Assembly (NCBI RefSeq): GCF_001514265.1
Contig: NZ_KQ948995.1
Location: 124,001-188,000, forward strand
Reading direction: 5' to 3'
Length of the DNA: 64,000 nucleotides
Origin: Streptomyces resistomycificus
GTDB lineage: Bacteria > Actinomycetota > Actinomycetes > Streptomycetales > Streptomycetaceae
Both the position numbers and the translations under genes were made by a program. The notes under the pieces are model-generated. The model was not told where the DNA came from and did no database searches. It worked only from the letters and a program-made list of their open reading frames with translations. Positions 48,730 through 55,795 of this stretch are shown one piece after another; the stretch's first letter is position 1; each line of letters starts with the position of its first letter.

Positions 48730-49256
48730 GCCGTACGGCCTTTCGATGCGTGCAGGGCGACGGCCTGCTGGAGTCGGTTCTGGGCGGGGGCGCGCCAGAT
48801 GTGGCAGATGGCGAGGGCGAGGGCGTCGGCCGCGTCGGCGGGCTTGGGCGGGGCGTCGAGCCGCAGCAGGCGCGTGACCATGGCACCCACCTGGGCCTTG
48901 TCGGCACGTCCGCTGCCGGTGACGGCGGCCTTGACCTCGCTGGGGGTGTGCAGGGCGACCGGGATGCCGCGGCGGGCGGCGCACAGCATCGCGACGGCAC
49001 TGGCCTGGGCCGTGCCCATCACGGTCCGCACGTTGTGCTGGCTGAACACCCGTTCCACGGCGACGCATTCGGGCCGGTGCTCGTCCAGCCACTGTTCGAT
49101 GCCCTGCTCGACGGCGACGAGGCGCTGCCCCAACTCGGCGTCCGCGGGCGTGCGTACGACGCCGACACCCAGCATCGTGAGTGGACGTCCGGCGACGCCC
49201 TCCACCACGCCGACACCGCATCGGGTCAGTCCCGGGTCGACCCCCAGTACGCGCAC
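48726..49256 (-). CDS. ruvC: Holliday junction endonuclease RuvC
   Basis: Cleaves the junction after RuvAB migration. The 176-residue protein has the four acidic residues in RVLGVDPGLTRCG, VAVERVF, and near the C-terminus PADAADALALAICH. The start is the GTG at 49256 after GGGGAGG; the frame remains open for hundreds of bases upstream, but that part is antisense to non-coding and yebC sequence. It is the first gene of ruvC-ruvA-ruvB. Confidence 0.96.
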   Translation of the reverse strand: MRVLGVDPGLTRCGVGVVEGVAGRPLTMLGVGVVRTPADAELGQRLVAVEQGIEQWLDEHRPECVAVERVFSQHNVRTVMGTAQASAVAMLCAARRGIPVALHTPSEVKAAVTGSGRADKAQVGAMVTRLLRLDAPPKPADAADALALAICHIWRAPAQNRLQQAVALHASKGRTA

Positions 49257-49398
49257 GCGCCCCTCCCCTCCTGGCAACCGGACCGCCGCCGCTGTCGCGG
49301 ACCCGGCCGAGCACCCTCGAGGGGCTGGGCGGCCGGCCGCGATCCGTGGACGGTGATCTTTGACTTCACGCCAGGCTATCCGCTGCCACCGACAACAG

Positions 49399-49436
49399 CG
49401 GCGGGCCGGTGGACGTGTGTCCCATCCGGCCCGCCG
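49399..49436 (-). terminator. yebC terminator
   Basis: Perfect 11-bp stem (49399-49409 with 49426-49436), with an inner GGAC/GTCC pair, 23 bases after the yebC stop. Confidence 0.8.
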
Positions 49437-49459
49437 AACCTGCTCTGCGCGCGGCAGCG

Positions 49460-50212
49460 TTACGCGTCGACCTTCTCCATGACCTCGTCGCTGACGTCGA
49501 AGTTGGCGAAGACGTTCTGTACGTCGTCGCTGTCCTCGAGCGCGTCGATCAGCTTGAAGATCTTCTTCGCGCCCTCCTCGTCCAGCTCGACCTGCATGGT
49601 CGGGACGAAGTTGGCCTCGGCGGAGTCGTAGTCGATCCCCGCGTCCTGGAGGGCGGAGCGGACCGCGACCAGGTCGGTGGCCTCGCTGAGCACCTCGAAG
49701 GACTCGCCGAGGTCGTTGACCTCCTCGGCGCCCGCGTCCAGGACGGCGCCGAGGACGTCGTCCTCGCTCAGCTCGCCCTTGGGCACGATGACGACGCCCT
49801 TGCGGTGGAAGAGGTACGACACCGAACCCGGGTCGGCCATGGAGCCGCCGTTGCGGGTCATGGCGACGCGGACGTCGGAGGCGGCGCGGTTGCGGTTGTC
49901 GGTGAGGCACTCGATGAGCACCGCGACGCCGTTCGGACCGTAGCCCTCGTACATGATCGTCTCGTAGTCGGCGCCACCGGCCTCGAGACCGCCGCCGCGC
50001 TTGACCGCGGAGTCGATGTTCTTGTTCGGGACCGACTGCTTCTTCGCCTTCTGGATGGCGTCGTACAGCGTCGGGTTGCCCTCGATGTCGACGCCGCCCA
50101 TCCGGGCCGCGACCTCGATGTTCTTGATCAGCTTCGCGAAGAGCTTGCCGCGTTTGGCGTCGATCACGGCCTTCTTGTGCTTCGTCGTAGCCCATTTAGA
50201 GTGGCCGGACAT
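49460..50212 (-). CDS. yebC: YebC/PmpR family protein
   Basis: Member of the YebC/TACO1 family, annotated as a transcription regulator and more recently linked to translation of proline-rich stretches. The 250-residue protein has the near-invariant N-terminus SGHSKWATTKHKKAVIDAKR, YEGYGPNGVAVLIECLTDNR and a GSVSYLFHRKG segment. The ATG at 50212 is unambiguous. It lies 48 bases after pdxT. Confidence 0.96.
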   Translation of the reverse strand: MSGHSKWATTKHKKAVIDAKRGKLFAKLIKNIEVAARMGGVDIEGNPTLYDAIQKAKKQSVPNKNIDSAVKRGGGLEAGGADYETIMYEGYGPNGVAVLIECLTDNRNRAASDVRVAMTRNGGSMADPGSVSYLFHRKGVVIVPKGELSEDDVLGAVLDAGAEEVNDLGESFEVLSEATDLVAVRSALQDAGIDYDSAEANFVPTMQVELDEEGAKKIFKLIDALEDSDDVQNVFANFDVSDEVMEKVDA

Positions 50213-50260
50213 CTGCCTGTCTCCTTCGCGTAACCCAACTCCGTACGAACCCCAGAGATC

Positions 50261-50866
50261 CTACAAGGACTCCGCTGTCCGGCTCGCGCGCACCATGTCG
50301 ACGAACAGGGAGTGCACGCGGTGGTCGCCGGTCAGTTCCGGGTGGAACGACGTGGCGAGCGCGTTGCCCTGGCGGACCGCGACGATGTGGCCGCCGTGCT
50401 CGGCGAGCACCTCGGTCTCGGCGCCGACGGACTCCACCCACGGGGCCCGGATGAACACGCCCTCTACAGGATCGCCCTCGACGCCCCGGACGTCGACCGC
50501 CGCCTCGAAGGACTCGTTCTGACGTCCGAAGGCGTTGCGGCGCACGATCATGTCGATGCCGCCGATCGTCTCCTGGCCCGAGCGCGGGTCGAGGATCTTG
50601 TCCGCGAGCATGATCATGCCGGCGCAGGTGCCGTAGACCGGCATCCCGCCCCGCACGCGCGCGCGGAGGGGCTCCATCACACCGAAGAGGACGGCCAGCT
50701 TGGAGATGGTGGTGGACTCGCCGCCGGGGAGGACCAGGCCGTCCACCTCGGCGAGCTCCTCGGGGCGCCGCACCGGCCTGGCCACGGCGTCGGCCGCGGC
50801 CAGGGCGACGAGGTGCTCCCGTACGTCGCCCTGGAGGGCCAGGACGCCTATGACAGGAGTGTTCAT
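50261..50866 (-). CDS. pdxT: Pyridoxal 5'-phosphate synthase glutaminase subunit
   Basis: Hydrolyses glutamine and channels ammonia to PdxS for PLP synthesis. The 201-residue class I amidotransferase has VIGVLALQGDVREH, GLVLPGGESTTISKL, YGTCAGMIML with the nucleophile Cys, and SFHPELTGDHR with His and Glu. The ATG at 50866 lies 6 bases after the pdxS stop. Confidence 0.97.
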   Translation of the reverse strand: MNTPVIGVLALQGDVREHLVALAAADAVARPVRRPEELAEVDGLVLPGGESTTISKLAVLFGVMEPLRARVRGGMPVYGTCAGMIMLADKILDPRSGQETIGGIDMIVRRNAFGRQNESFEAAVDVRGVEGDPVEGVFIRAPWVESVGAETEVLAEHGGHIVAVRQGNALATSFHPELTGDHRVHSLFVDMVRASRTAESL

Positions 50867-50872
50867 GAGTGG

Positions 50873-51784
50873 TTACCAGCCGCGGTTGGCGTAGCGCTCG
50901 GACTCGGGGAGGGTGTCGCAGTTGATGCCGACCATGGCCTCGCCGAGGTTGCGGGACGCGTCCGCGATGATCTTCGGGTCGTCGTAGAAGGTGGTGGCCT
51001 TCACGATGGCGGCGGCGCGCTTGGCCGGGTCGCCGGACTTGAAGATGCCGGAGCCGACGAAGACGCCCTCGGCACCGAGCTGGCGCATCAGCGCGGCGTC
51101 GGCGGGAGTGGCGACGCCGCCCGCGGAGAACAGGACCACGGGGAGCTTGCCGAGCTCGGAGACTTCCTTGACCAGCTCGTACGGGGCGCGCAAGTCCTTG
51201 GCGGCGGCGTACAGCTCGTTGTTGTCGAAGCCGCGCAGCCTGGCGATCTCGTTCTTGATCTGGCGCAGGTGGCGGACGGCCTCTACGACGTTGCCGGTGC
51301 CGGCCTCGCCCTTGGAGCGGATCATCGCGGCACCCTCGGCGATGCGGCGCAGGGCCTCGCCCAGGTTGGTGGCACCACAGACGAACGGGGTGGTGAACGC
51401 CCACTTGTCGGAGTGGTTGACCTCGTCGGCCGGGGTGAGGACCTCGGACTCGTCGATGTAGTCGACGCCGAGGGACTGCAGGACCTGGGCCTCGACGAAG
51501 TGACCGATGCGGGACTTGGCCATGACCGGGATGGAGACGGCCTCGATGATGCCCTCGATCATGTCCGGGTCGGACATGCGGGCCACACCGCCGTCCTTGC
51601 GGATGTCGGCCGGGACGCGCTCCAGGGCCATGACGGCGACGGCGCCCGCGTCCTCGGCGATCTTCGCCTGCTCCGGCGTGACGACGTCCATGATCACGCC
51701 GCCCTTGAGCTGCTCGGCCATACCGCGCTTCACGCGGGCGGTGCCGGTCTCGGGAGCCTGGTTTTCGGAAATCGTGCTGGACAC
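50873..51784 (-). CDS. pdxS: Pyridoxal 5'-phosphate synthase lyase subunit
   Basis: Condenses ribose 5-phosphate, glyceraldehyde 3-phosphate and PdxT-derived ammonia into PLP; forms a dodecamer. The 303-residue beta-alpha barrel has GVIMDVVTPEQAKIAEDAGA with the early active-site Asp, PVMAKSRIGHFVEAQ with the catalytic Lys, and GGVATPADAALM. The GTG at 51784 after GAGG is preferred over a longer reading. Confidence 0.97.
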   Translation of the reverse strand: MSSTISENQAPETGTARVKRGMAEQLKGGVIMDVVTPEQAKIAEDAGAVAVMALERVPADIRKDGGVARMSDPDMIEGIIEAVSIPVMAKSRIGHFVEAQVLQSLGVDYIDESEVLTPADEVNHSDKWAFTTPFVCGATNLGEALRRIAEGAAMIRSKGEAGTGNVVEAVRHLRQIKNEIARLRGFDNNELYAAAKDLRAPYELVKEVSELGKLPVVLFSAGGVATPADAALMRQLGAEGVFVGSGIFKSGDPAKRAAAIVKATTFYDDPKIIADASRNLGEAMVGINCDTLPESERYANRGW

Positions 51785-51910
51785 GGGTGACCTCGCTGAA
51801 GTGAAAGAGGATTTCTGCAGCACTGAGGAAACGCGAGAGCACCAGGCCACAGCAAGGGCCAATGGAGAGCCGGTGGATCGTTTTCCGGCCGGCTCCCCGT
51901 GCGCAGGGGC

Positions 51911-52453
51911 CTAGGAAGGGCGGTCGGCCAGTGCGGCGGGCGGCTCGTCGTCCATCTCGAAGGCCAACGGGAACGGGGCGTGGCCGGCCAGTCGGAACCA
52001 GCGCACCTTGCGGTGCCGGCGCAGTGCCCGGGCCGCCCGTACGGCGTCGTTGTGGAAGCGCCGAGCCATCGGCACCCTGCGCACGGCCTCGGTCAGTTCC
52101 CGGGCGGCTTCCTCTCCCCCGGGCGCCGCCCGTACCACCTCGACCTGCTGCGGCTCGGCGAACACGGCCCGCAGCGCATGGCTCAGCTCGCTCTCGGCGA
52201 CCTCGCGTTGTTCCTCCTCGGCCTGCCGGGCGGCGTGCGCGGCCTCGTACAGGACGATCGAGGCGGCCGGGTCGAGCACGGCGGACGTCGCCAGTTCCTG
52301 GGTCACCGAGGCGCGGCGCAGCAGTTGGGCGTCGAGGCCGGCGCGGGTGGCGTCGATGCGGGCGTGCAGCCGGTCGAGCCGCCCGGCGGTCCAGCTCAGG
52401 TAGAGGCCGATCGCGACCAGGGCGACGAGGATCCAGATCAGGGTTGCGCTCAC
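51911..52453 (-). CDS. Single-pass membrane protein, LemA-like layout
   Basis: Function unknown. The 180-residue protein has one N-terminal membrane helix (LIWILVALVAIGLYLSWTAG) and a long helix whose pattern RLDRLHARIDATRAGLDAQL then LRRASVTQELA resembles LemA proteins. A second helical pair and a basic, Arg-rich C-terminal part follow. The GTG at 52453 is preferred over a TTG three codons upstream. It lies between the pdx genes and the PIM cluster. Confidence 0.75.
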   Translation of the reverse strand: MSATLIWILVALVAIGLYLSWTAGRLDRLHARIDATRAGLDAQLLRRASVTQELATSAVLDPAASIVLYEAAHAARQAEEEQREVAESELSHALRAVFAEPQQVEVVRAAPGGEEAARELTEAVRRVPMARRFHNDAVRAARALRRHRKVRWFRLAGHAPFPLAFEMDDEPPAALADRPS

Positions 52454-52523
52454 GGGCGGCAAGGCTACCGGTGCGCTCCGCTGGGTTGGCGGGGTGTCGT
52501 GCGGGTGTTGGACGGGGCGCGCT

Positions 52524-52626
52524 CCGGGGGCTGCCGCCCCGGTCCCCCGCTTCGGCCTGGACGGCCTCGTCCTCAGACGCCGGACGGGCTAGTTCGTGCC
52601 CCGCCTCCGCAAACGCCGGACGAGGT
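52524..52626. repeat. Repetitive GC-rich element after pimA
   Basis: CCGGGGG-CTGCC-GCCCCGG (52524-52542) forms a hairpin. Two related units follow, CCTCAGACGCCGGACGGGCT (52571-52590) and CCTCCGCAAACGCCGGACG (52604-52622). I recall similar blocks with CTGAGGACGAGGCC and GGGGGCGGCAGCCCC at many Streptomyces gene ends. It may serve as the pimA terminator. Confidence 0.5.
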
Positions 52627-52653
52627 GTTCATACCCCGCCCGGCGTCAAGCGT

Positions 52654-53826
52654 TCACGCCCTCGGTGTCAGCCCCAACCTTGCCCTGAGGCCCGTCGTCC
52701 GCTCGTCGTCCACCGCGGCGACCGCCGCCGCGCCCGCCGTCACCGTCTCGTACACGGACAGGATGTCCGCTCCGACCGTCGACCAGTCGAAGCGCCGTAC
52801 GTGTGCGCTGCCGCGCTGGCGCAGCGCGGCCCGGCGGGCCGGGTCGCCGAGCAGGCGCAACGCGGAGTCGGCCAGCGCGTCCGCGTCCTCGTTGGCGAAC
52901 AGCTCGCCCGCCGCTCCCTGGTCGAGGACCTGGGCGAAGGCGTCCAGGTCCGAGGCCAGCACGGCGGCTCCCGCCGACATCGCCTCGACCAGGATGATGC
53001 CGAAGCTCTCGCCGCCGGTGTTGGGGGCGACGTACAGGTCGACGCTGCGCAGGAAGCGCGCCTTGTCCTCGTCGCTGACCATGCCGAGGAACTCGACGCG
53101 CGGGCGGAGTTCGGCGGGCAGCGACTCGACCGCCTCCTCCTCGTCGCCGCGTCCGGCGACCAGCAGCCGGGTCTGCGGGCGCTCGGCGAGGATCTTCGGC
53201 AGGGCCTTCATCAGCACCGGCAGACCCTTGCGTGGCTCGTCGATGCGGCCCATGAAGCCGATCGTGTCGCCCTGCCACTCCGCCTTGGGCTCGGCCTTGG
53301 CGAAGAAGTCGACGTCGACGCCGTTGGGGATCACCACGGCGTCACCGCCGAGGTGTTCGACGAGCGTCCGGCGGGCGTACTCGCTCACCGCGATCCGCGC
53401 GCTGATCTTCTCCAGGGCGGCCTGGAGGATCGAGTACGCGGCGATCATCGCGCGGGAACGCGGGTTGGAGGTGTGGAAGGTGGCGACGATCGGGCCCTGC
53501 GCGGCCCAGCAGGCCAGCAGGCCCAGGGACGGTGAGGACGGCTCGTGGATGTGCACGACGTCGAACGAGCCGTCGTGCAGCCAACGCCGCACCCGGGCCG
53601 CCGACAGGAAGCCGAAGTTCAGCCGGGCCACCGAGCCGTTGTACGGCACCGGCACCGCGCGGCCGGCCGAGACGACGTACGGCGGCAGCGGGGTGTCGTC
53701 GTCGGCCGGGGCGAGGACGGACACGTCGTGGCCGAGGCGGATGAAGTACTCGGCGAGGTCGCGGATGTGGAACTGGACGCCACCCGGGACGTCCCAGGAG
53801 TAGGGGCAGACGATGCCGATTCTCAC
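52654..53826 (-). CDS. pimA: Phosphatidylinositol mannosyltransferase PimA-like (GT4)
   Basis: Transfers mannose from GDP-mannose to phosphatidylinositol on the cytoplasmic face, the first step to PIMs. The 390-residue GT-B enzyme has the N-terminal IGIVCPYSWDVPGGVQFHIR with the GGV loop, HIHEPSSPSLG, GRIDEPRKGLPVL and the donor-site ESFGIILVEAM with the EX7E motif. The GTG at 53826 shares GTGA with the acyltransferase stop. Assignment rests on the pgsA-acyltransferase-pimA order shared with mycobacteria. Confidence 0.9.
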   Translation of the reverse strand: MRIGIVCPYSWDVPGGVQFHIRDLAEYFIRLGHDVSVLAPADDDTPLPPYVVSAGRAVPVPYNGSVARLNFGFLSAARVRRWLHDGSFDVVHIHEPSSPSLGLLACWAAQGPIVATFHTSNPRSRAMIAAYSILQAALEKISARIAVSEYARRTLVEHLGGDAVVIPNGVDVDFFAKAEPKAEWQGDTIGFMGRIDEPRKGLPVLMKALPKILAERPQTRLLVAGRGDEEEAVESLPAELRPRVEFLGMVSDEDKARFLRSVDLYVAPNTGGESFGIILVEAMSAGAAVLASDLDAFAQVLDQGAAGELFANEDADALADSALRLLGDPARRAALRQRGSAHVRRFDWSTVGADILSVYETVTAGAAAVAAVDDERTTGLRARLGLTPRA

Positions 53827-54743
53827 GCGGTCCCCCCGGCGGGAGAACGCGCGGCGTCGAGATCCTTGAGCCACAAGCGCTGCAGCATGTGCCAGTCCTC
53901 CGGATGGTCGGCGATCCCGGTGGCGAAGGCGTCGGCCAGCGCCTGTGCCATGACGGACGTCTTCTCGGCCCGCGTACCTGTCTCGGGGACCTCGACCGGG
54001 GGATGCACCCGGCCCTTCATGACGGGCGTGTCGTCGTACCAGAGCGTCACCGGCAGCAGCAGCGCGCCGGTCTGCTGGGCGAGCAGCGCCGGTCCGGCCG
54101 GCATCCGCGTCGCCTCGCCGAAGAACCGGACCTCGACGCCGGAGGAGGACAGGTCCCGCTCGGCGACCAGGCAGACCAGGCCGCCGTCGCGCAGCCGGCG
54201 GGCCAGGGTGCCGAAGGCGGTGCCGCCGCTGTGCGGCAGGACCTCCATGCCGAGGCCCTCCCGGTAGGCGACGAAGCGGTCGTAGAGCGTCTCCGGCTTC
54301 AGGCGCTCGGCCACCGTGGTGAACGGCCGGTTCAGTGTGGTGGTGAGCCAGGCGCCGGCGAGGTCCCAGTTGGCCATGTGCGGCAGCGCGAGGATGACGC
54401 CCTTGCCCGCCGCCAGGCCGTCCATGAGGTGGTGCAGGTCCTGGCCTTCGAAGCCGCCCTTGACGCGCTCCGGGCTCCAGGCGGGCAGCCGGAAGGACTC
54501 CATCCAGTAACGCAGGTACGAGCGCATGCCCGCGCGCGAGAGCTCGGCCAGGCGCTCGGGGCCCGCGTCGGGCACCACGCGCGCGTAGTTGCTCTCCAGC
54601 CGCTGGACGCCCTTGCCGCGGCGCTTCCAGGTGAGGTCGGCGATGCTCCGGCCGAGGCGCACGGCGACCGGCTCGGGGAGCTTCTTCACCACTGCCCAGC
54701 CGAGGCCGTACAGGGCGTCGGCGACCCGCTCCTGGGCACTCAC
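53823..54743 (-). CDS. PIM acyltransferase, LpxL/HtrB-like
   Basis: By position and fold, the acyltransferase that adds a fatty acid to the mannose of PIM1/PIM2 (counterpart of mycobacterial PatA). The 306-residue protein has the LpxL-type HX4D motif as LPHMANWDLAGAW, EVLPHSGGTAFGTLARRL and CLVAERDLSSSGVEVRFFG. The GTG at 54743 shares GTGA with the pgsA stop, and its own stop overlaps pimA, so lipid supply and modification are translationally coupled. Confidence 0.9.
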   Translation of the reverse strand: MSAQERVADALYGLGWAVVKKLPEPVAVRLGRSIADLTWKRRGKGVQRLESNYARVVPDAGPERLAELSRAGMRSYLRYWMESFRLPAWSPERVKGGFEGQDLHHLMDGLAAGKGVILALPHMANWDLAGAWLTTTLNRPFTTVAERLKPETLYDRFVAYREGLGMEVLPHSGGTAFGTLARRLRDGGLVCLVAERDLSSSGVEVRFFGEATRMPAGPALLAQQTGALLLPVTLWYDDTPVMKGRVHPPVEVPETGTRAEKTSVMAQALADAFATGIADHPEDWHMLQRLWLKDLDAARSPAGGTA

Positions 54744-55483
54744 TTCGCGGCCTCGCTCCCCTGGGTCTCGGGCTTCTCCTGCTGCTGTGGCTTCTCCTGC
54801 TGTCCGGACTGCTCCTGCTGTCCGGACTGCTCCCGCTGCTCCTGGGCGGTGGCCGCCTCCGCCTCGGCGGACTCCCGGCGGACCGTGACGACCCGCTGGA
54901 TCAGCGTGACCAGGCTCCCGACGGCGACGATCCACAGCGCGACGGGCAGCAGGTACTGGACGCCCGGGACCCCGAACGCGTGCAGACCCGCCAGGCCGGC
55001 CGCCACCAGGGAGATCACCAGGCGCTCGGCGCGCTCGACGAGGCCGTTGACGGCGACCGGCAGACCGATCGACTCGCCACGGGCCTTGGTGTACGACACC
55101 ACCTGACCGCTGGCCAGGCAGAAGATCGAGACGGCGCACAGGACCAGGTCGTCGCCCCCGCCGGCGTACCAGAGGATGAAGCCGCCGAAGATCGCGCCGT
55201 CGGCGACCCGGTCCAGCGTGGAGTCGAGGAAGGCGCCCCAGCGGCTGGAGCGGCCGAGCTGGCGGGCCATGTTTCCGTCGACGAGGTCGGAGAACACGAA
55301 GAGCGTGATCACTACCGTGCCCCAGAAGAACTCGCCCATGGGGTAGAAGACCAGCGCACCCGCGACCACACCGGCCGTGCCGAGGAGCGTGACCGTGTCG
55401 GGGCTCACGCCCCGCCGGATGAGAAACGCGGCGAACGGTGTGAGGACACGCGTGAAGAATGCACGCGCGTACTTGTTCAGCAT
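54740..55483 (-). CDS. pgsA: Phosphatidylinositol phosphate synthase
   Basis: Transfers the phosphatidyl group from CDP-diacylglycerol to inositol phosphate. The 247-residue membrane protein has the CDP-alcohol phosphotransferase signature DG-NM-AR-(8)-G-AFL-D-STL-D in VDGNMARQLGRSSRWGAFLD. Six helices end near residue 210. A polar tail then has imperfect repeats SGQQEQ/SGQQEKPQQQEK, absent from most family members. The ATG at 55483 after GGAAGG is preferred. First gene of pgsA-acyltransferase-pimA. Confidence 0.93.
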   Translation of the reverse strand: MLNKYARAFFTRVLTPFAAFLIRRGVSPDTVTLLGTAGVVAGALVFYPMGEFFWGTVVITLFVFSDLVDGNMARQLGRSSRWGAFLDSTLDRVADGAIFGGFILWYAGGGDDLVLCAVSIFCLASGQVVSYTKARGESIGLPVAVNGLVERAERLVISLVAAGLAGLHAFGVPGVQYLLPVALWIVAVGSLVTLIQRVVTVRRESAEAEAATAQEQREQSGQQEQSGQQEKPQQQEKPETQGSEAAK

Positions 55484-55538
55484 GGCCTTCCCGAGGGTCG
55501 GTGTGGCCGAGCGGCCCCTGCTGGCCACCGGCTGGCCC

Positions 55539-55563
55539 ATCGTAGCCACGCGCGCGCGTGGCT
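55539..55563 (-). promoter_or_regulatory. Possible pgsA promoter with perfect 20-bp palindrome
   Basis: On the minus strand TACGAT (55544-55539) is a reasonable -10. Sharing one base and extending into the spacer/-35 position is AGCCACGCGCGCGCGTGGCT (55544-55563), an uninterrupted 20-bp perfect palindrome. Its centre is alternating C and G, so chance is higher than for mixed sequence. It suits an operator for a dimeric repressor. Confidence 0.5.
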
Positions 55564-55795
55564 GACGGCCGGGCACCCGCCGCCCGTCCCGCGAAGCGGC
55601 GGATGGCTCGCGGGCGACGGTGCGCGGCGCGATCCGCGTCCCTCGTATGGACGCACCGTGACCGGAGTGGAAAGCTCGAAGAACACCGCGGGCGTCAACG
55701 GAGCCGCCACCGCTGGGGGTGCCCCGGACTGAGTCTGGGGGAGGATCCGCATGCCCGCGCCCACAGTGACCTCACCGTGCACGGGAGGCAGGACC
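55564..55795. other. Rest of the 312-bp divergent gap between pgsA and the EF-G-like gene
   Basis: It must hold the EF-G-like promoter, but I cannot fix it. CTGGGGGTGCCCCGG...CTGGGGGAGG (55713-55744) resembles the dispersed Streptomyces GGGGG/CCCC repeat class and could fold. A GTG-started 24-codon frame (55658-55732) exists without a clear ribosome site; I do not call it a gene. Confidence 0.4.

Noticed and set aside
55658..55732. 24-codon frame upstream of the EF-G-like gene as a leader peptide
   Set aside because: GTG start without a clear ribosome site; sequence is Gly/Ala-rich and ends in a dispersed-repeat-like block. Not enough to call.
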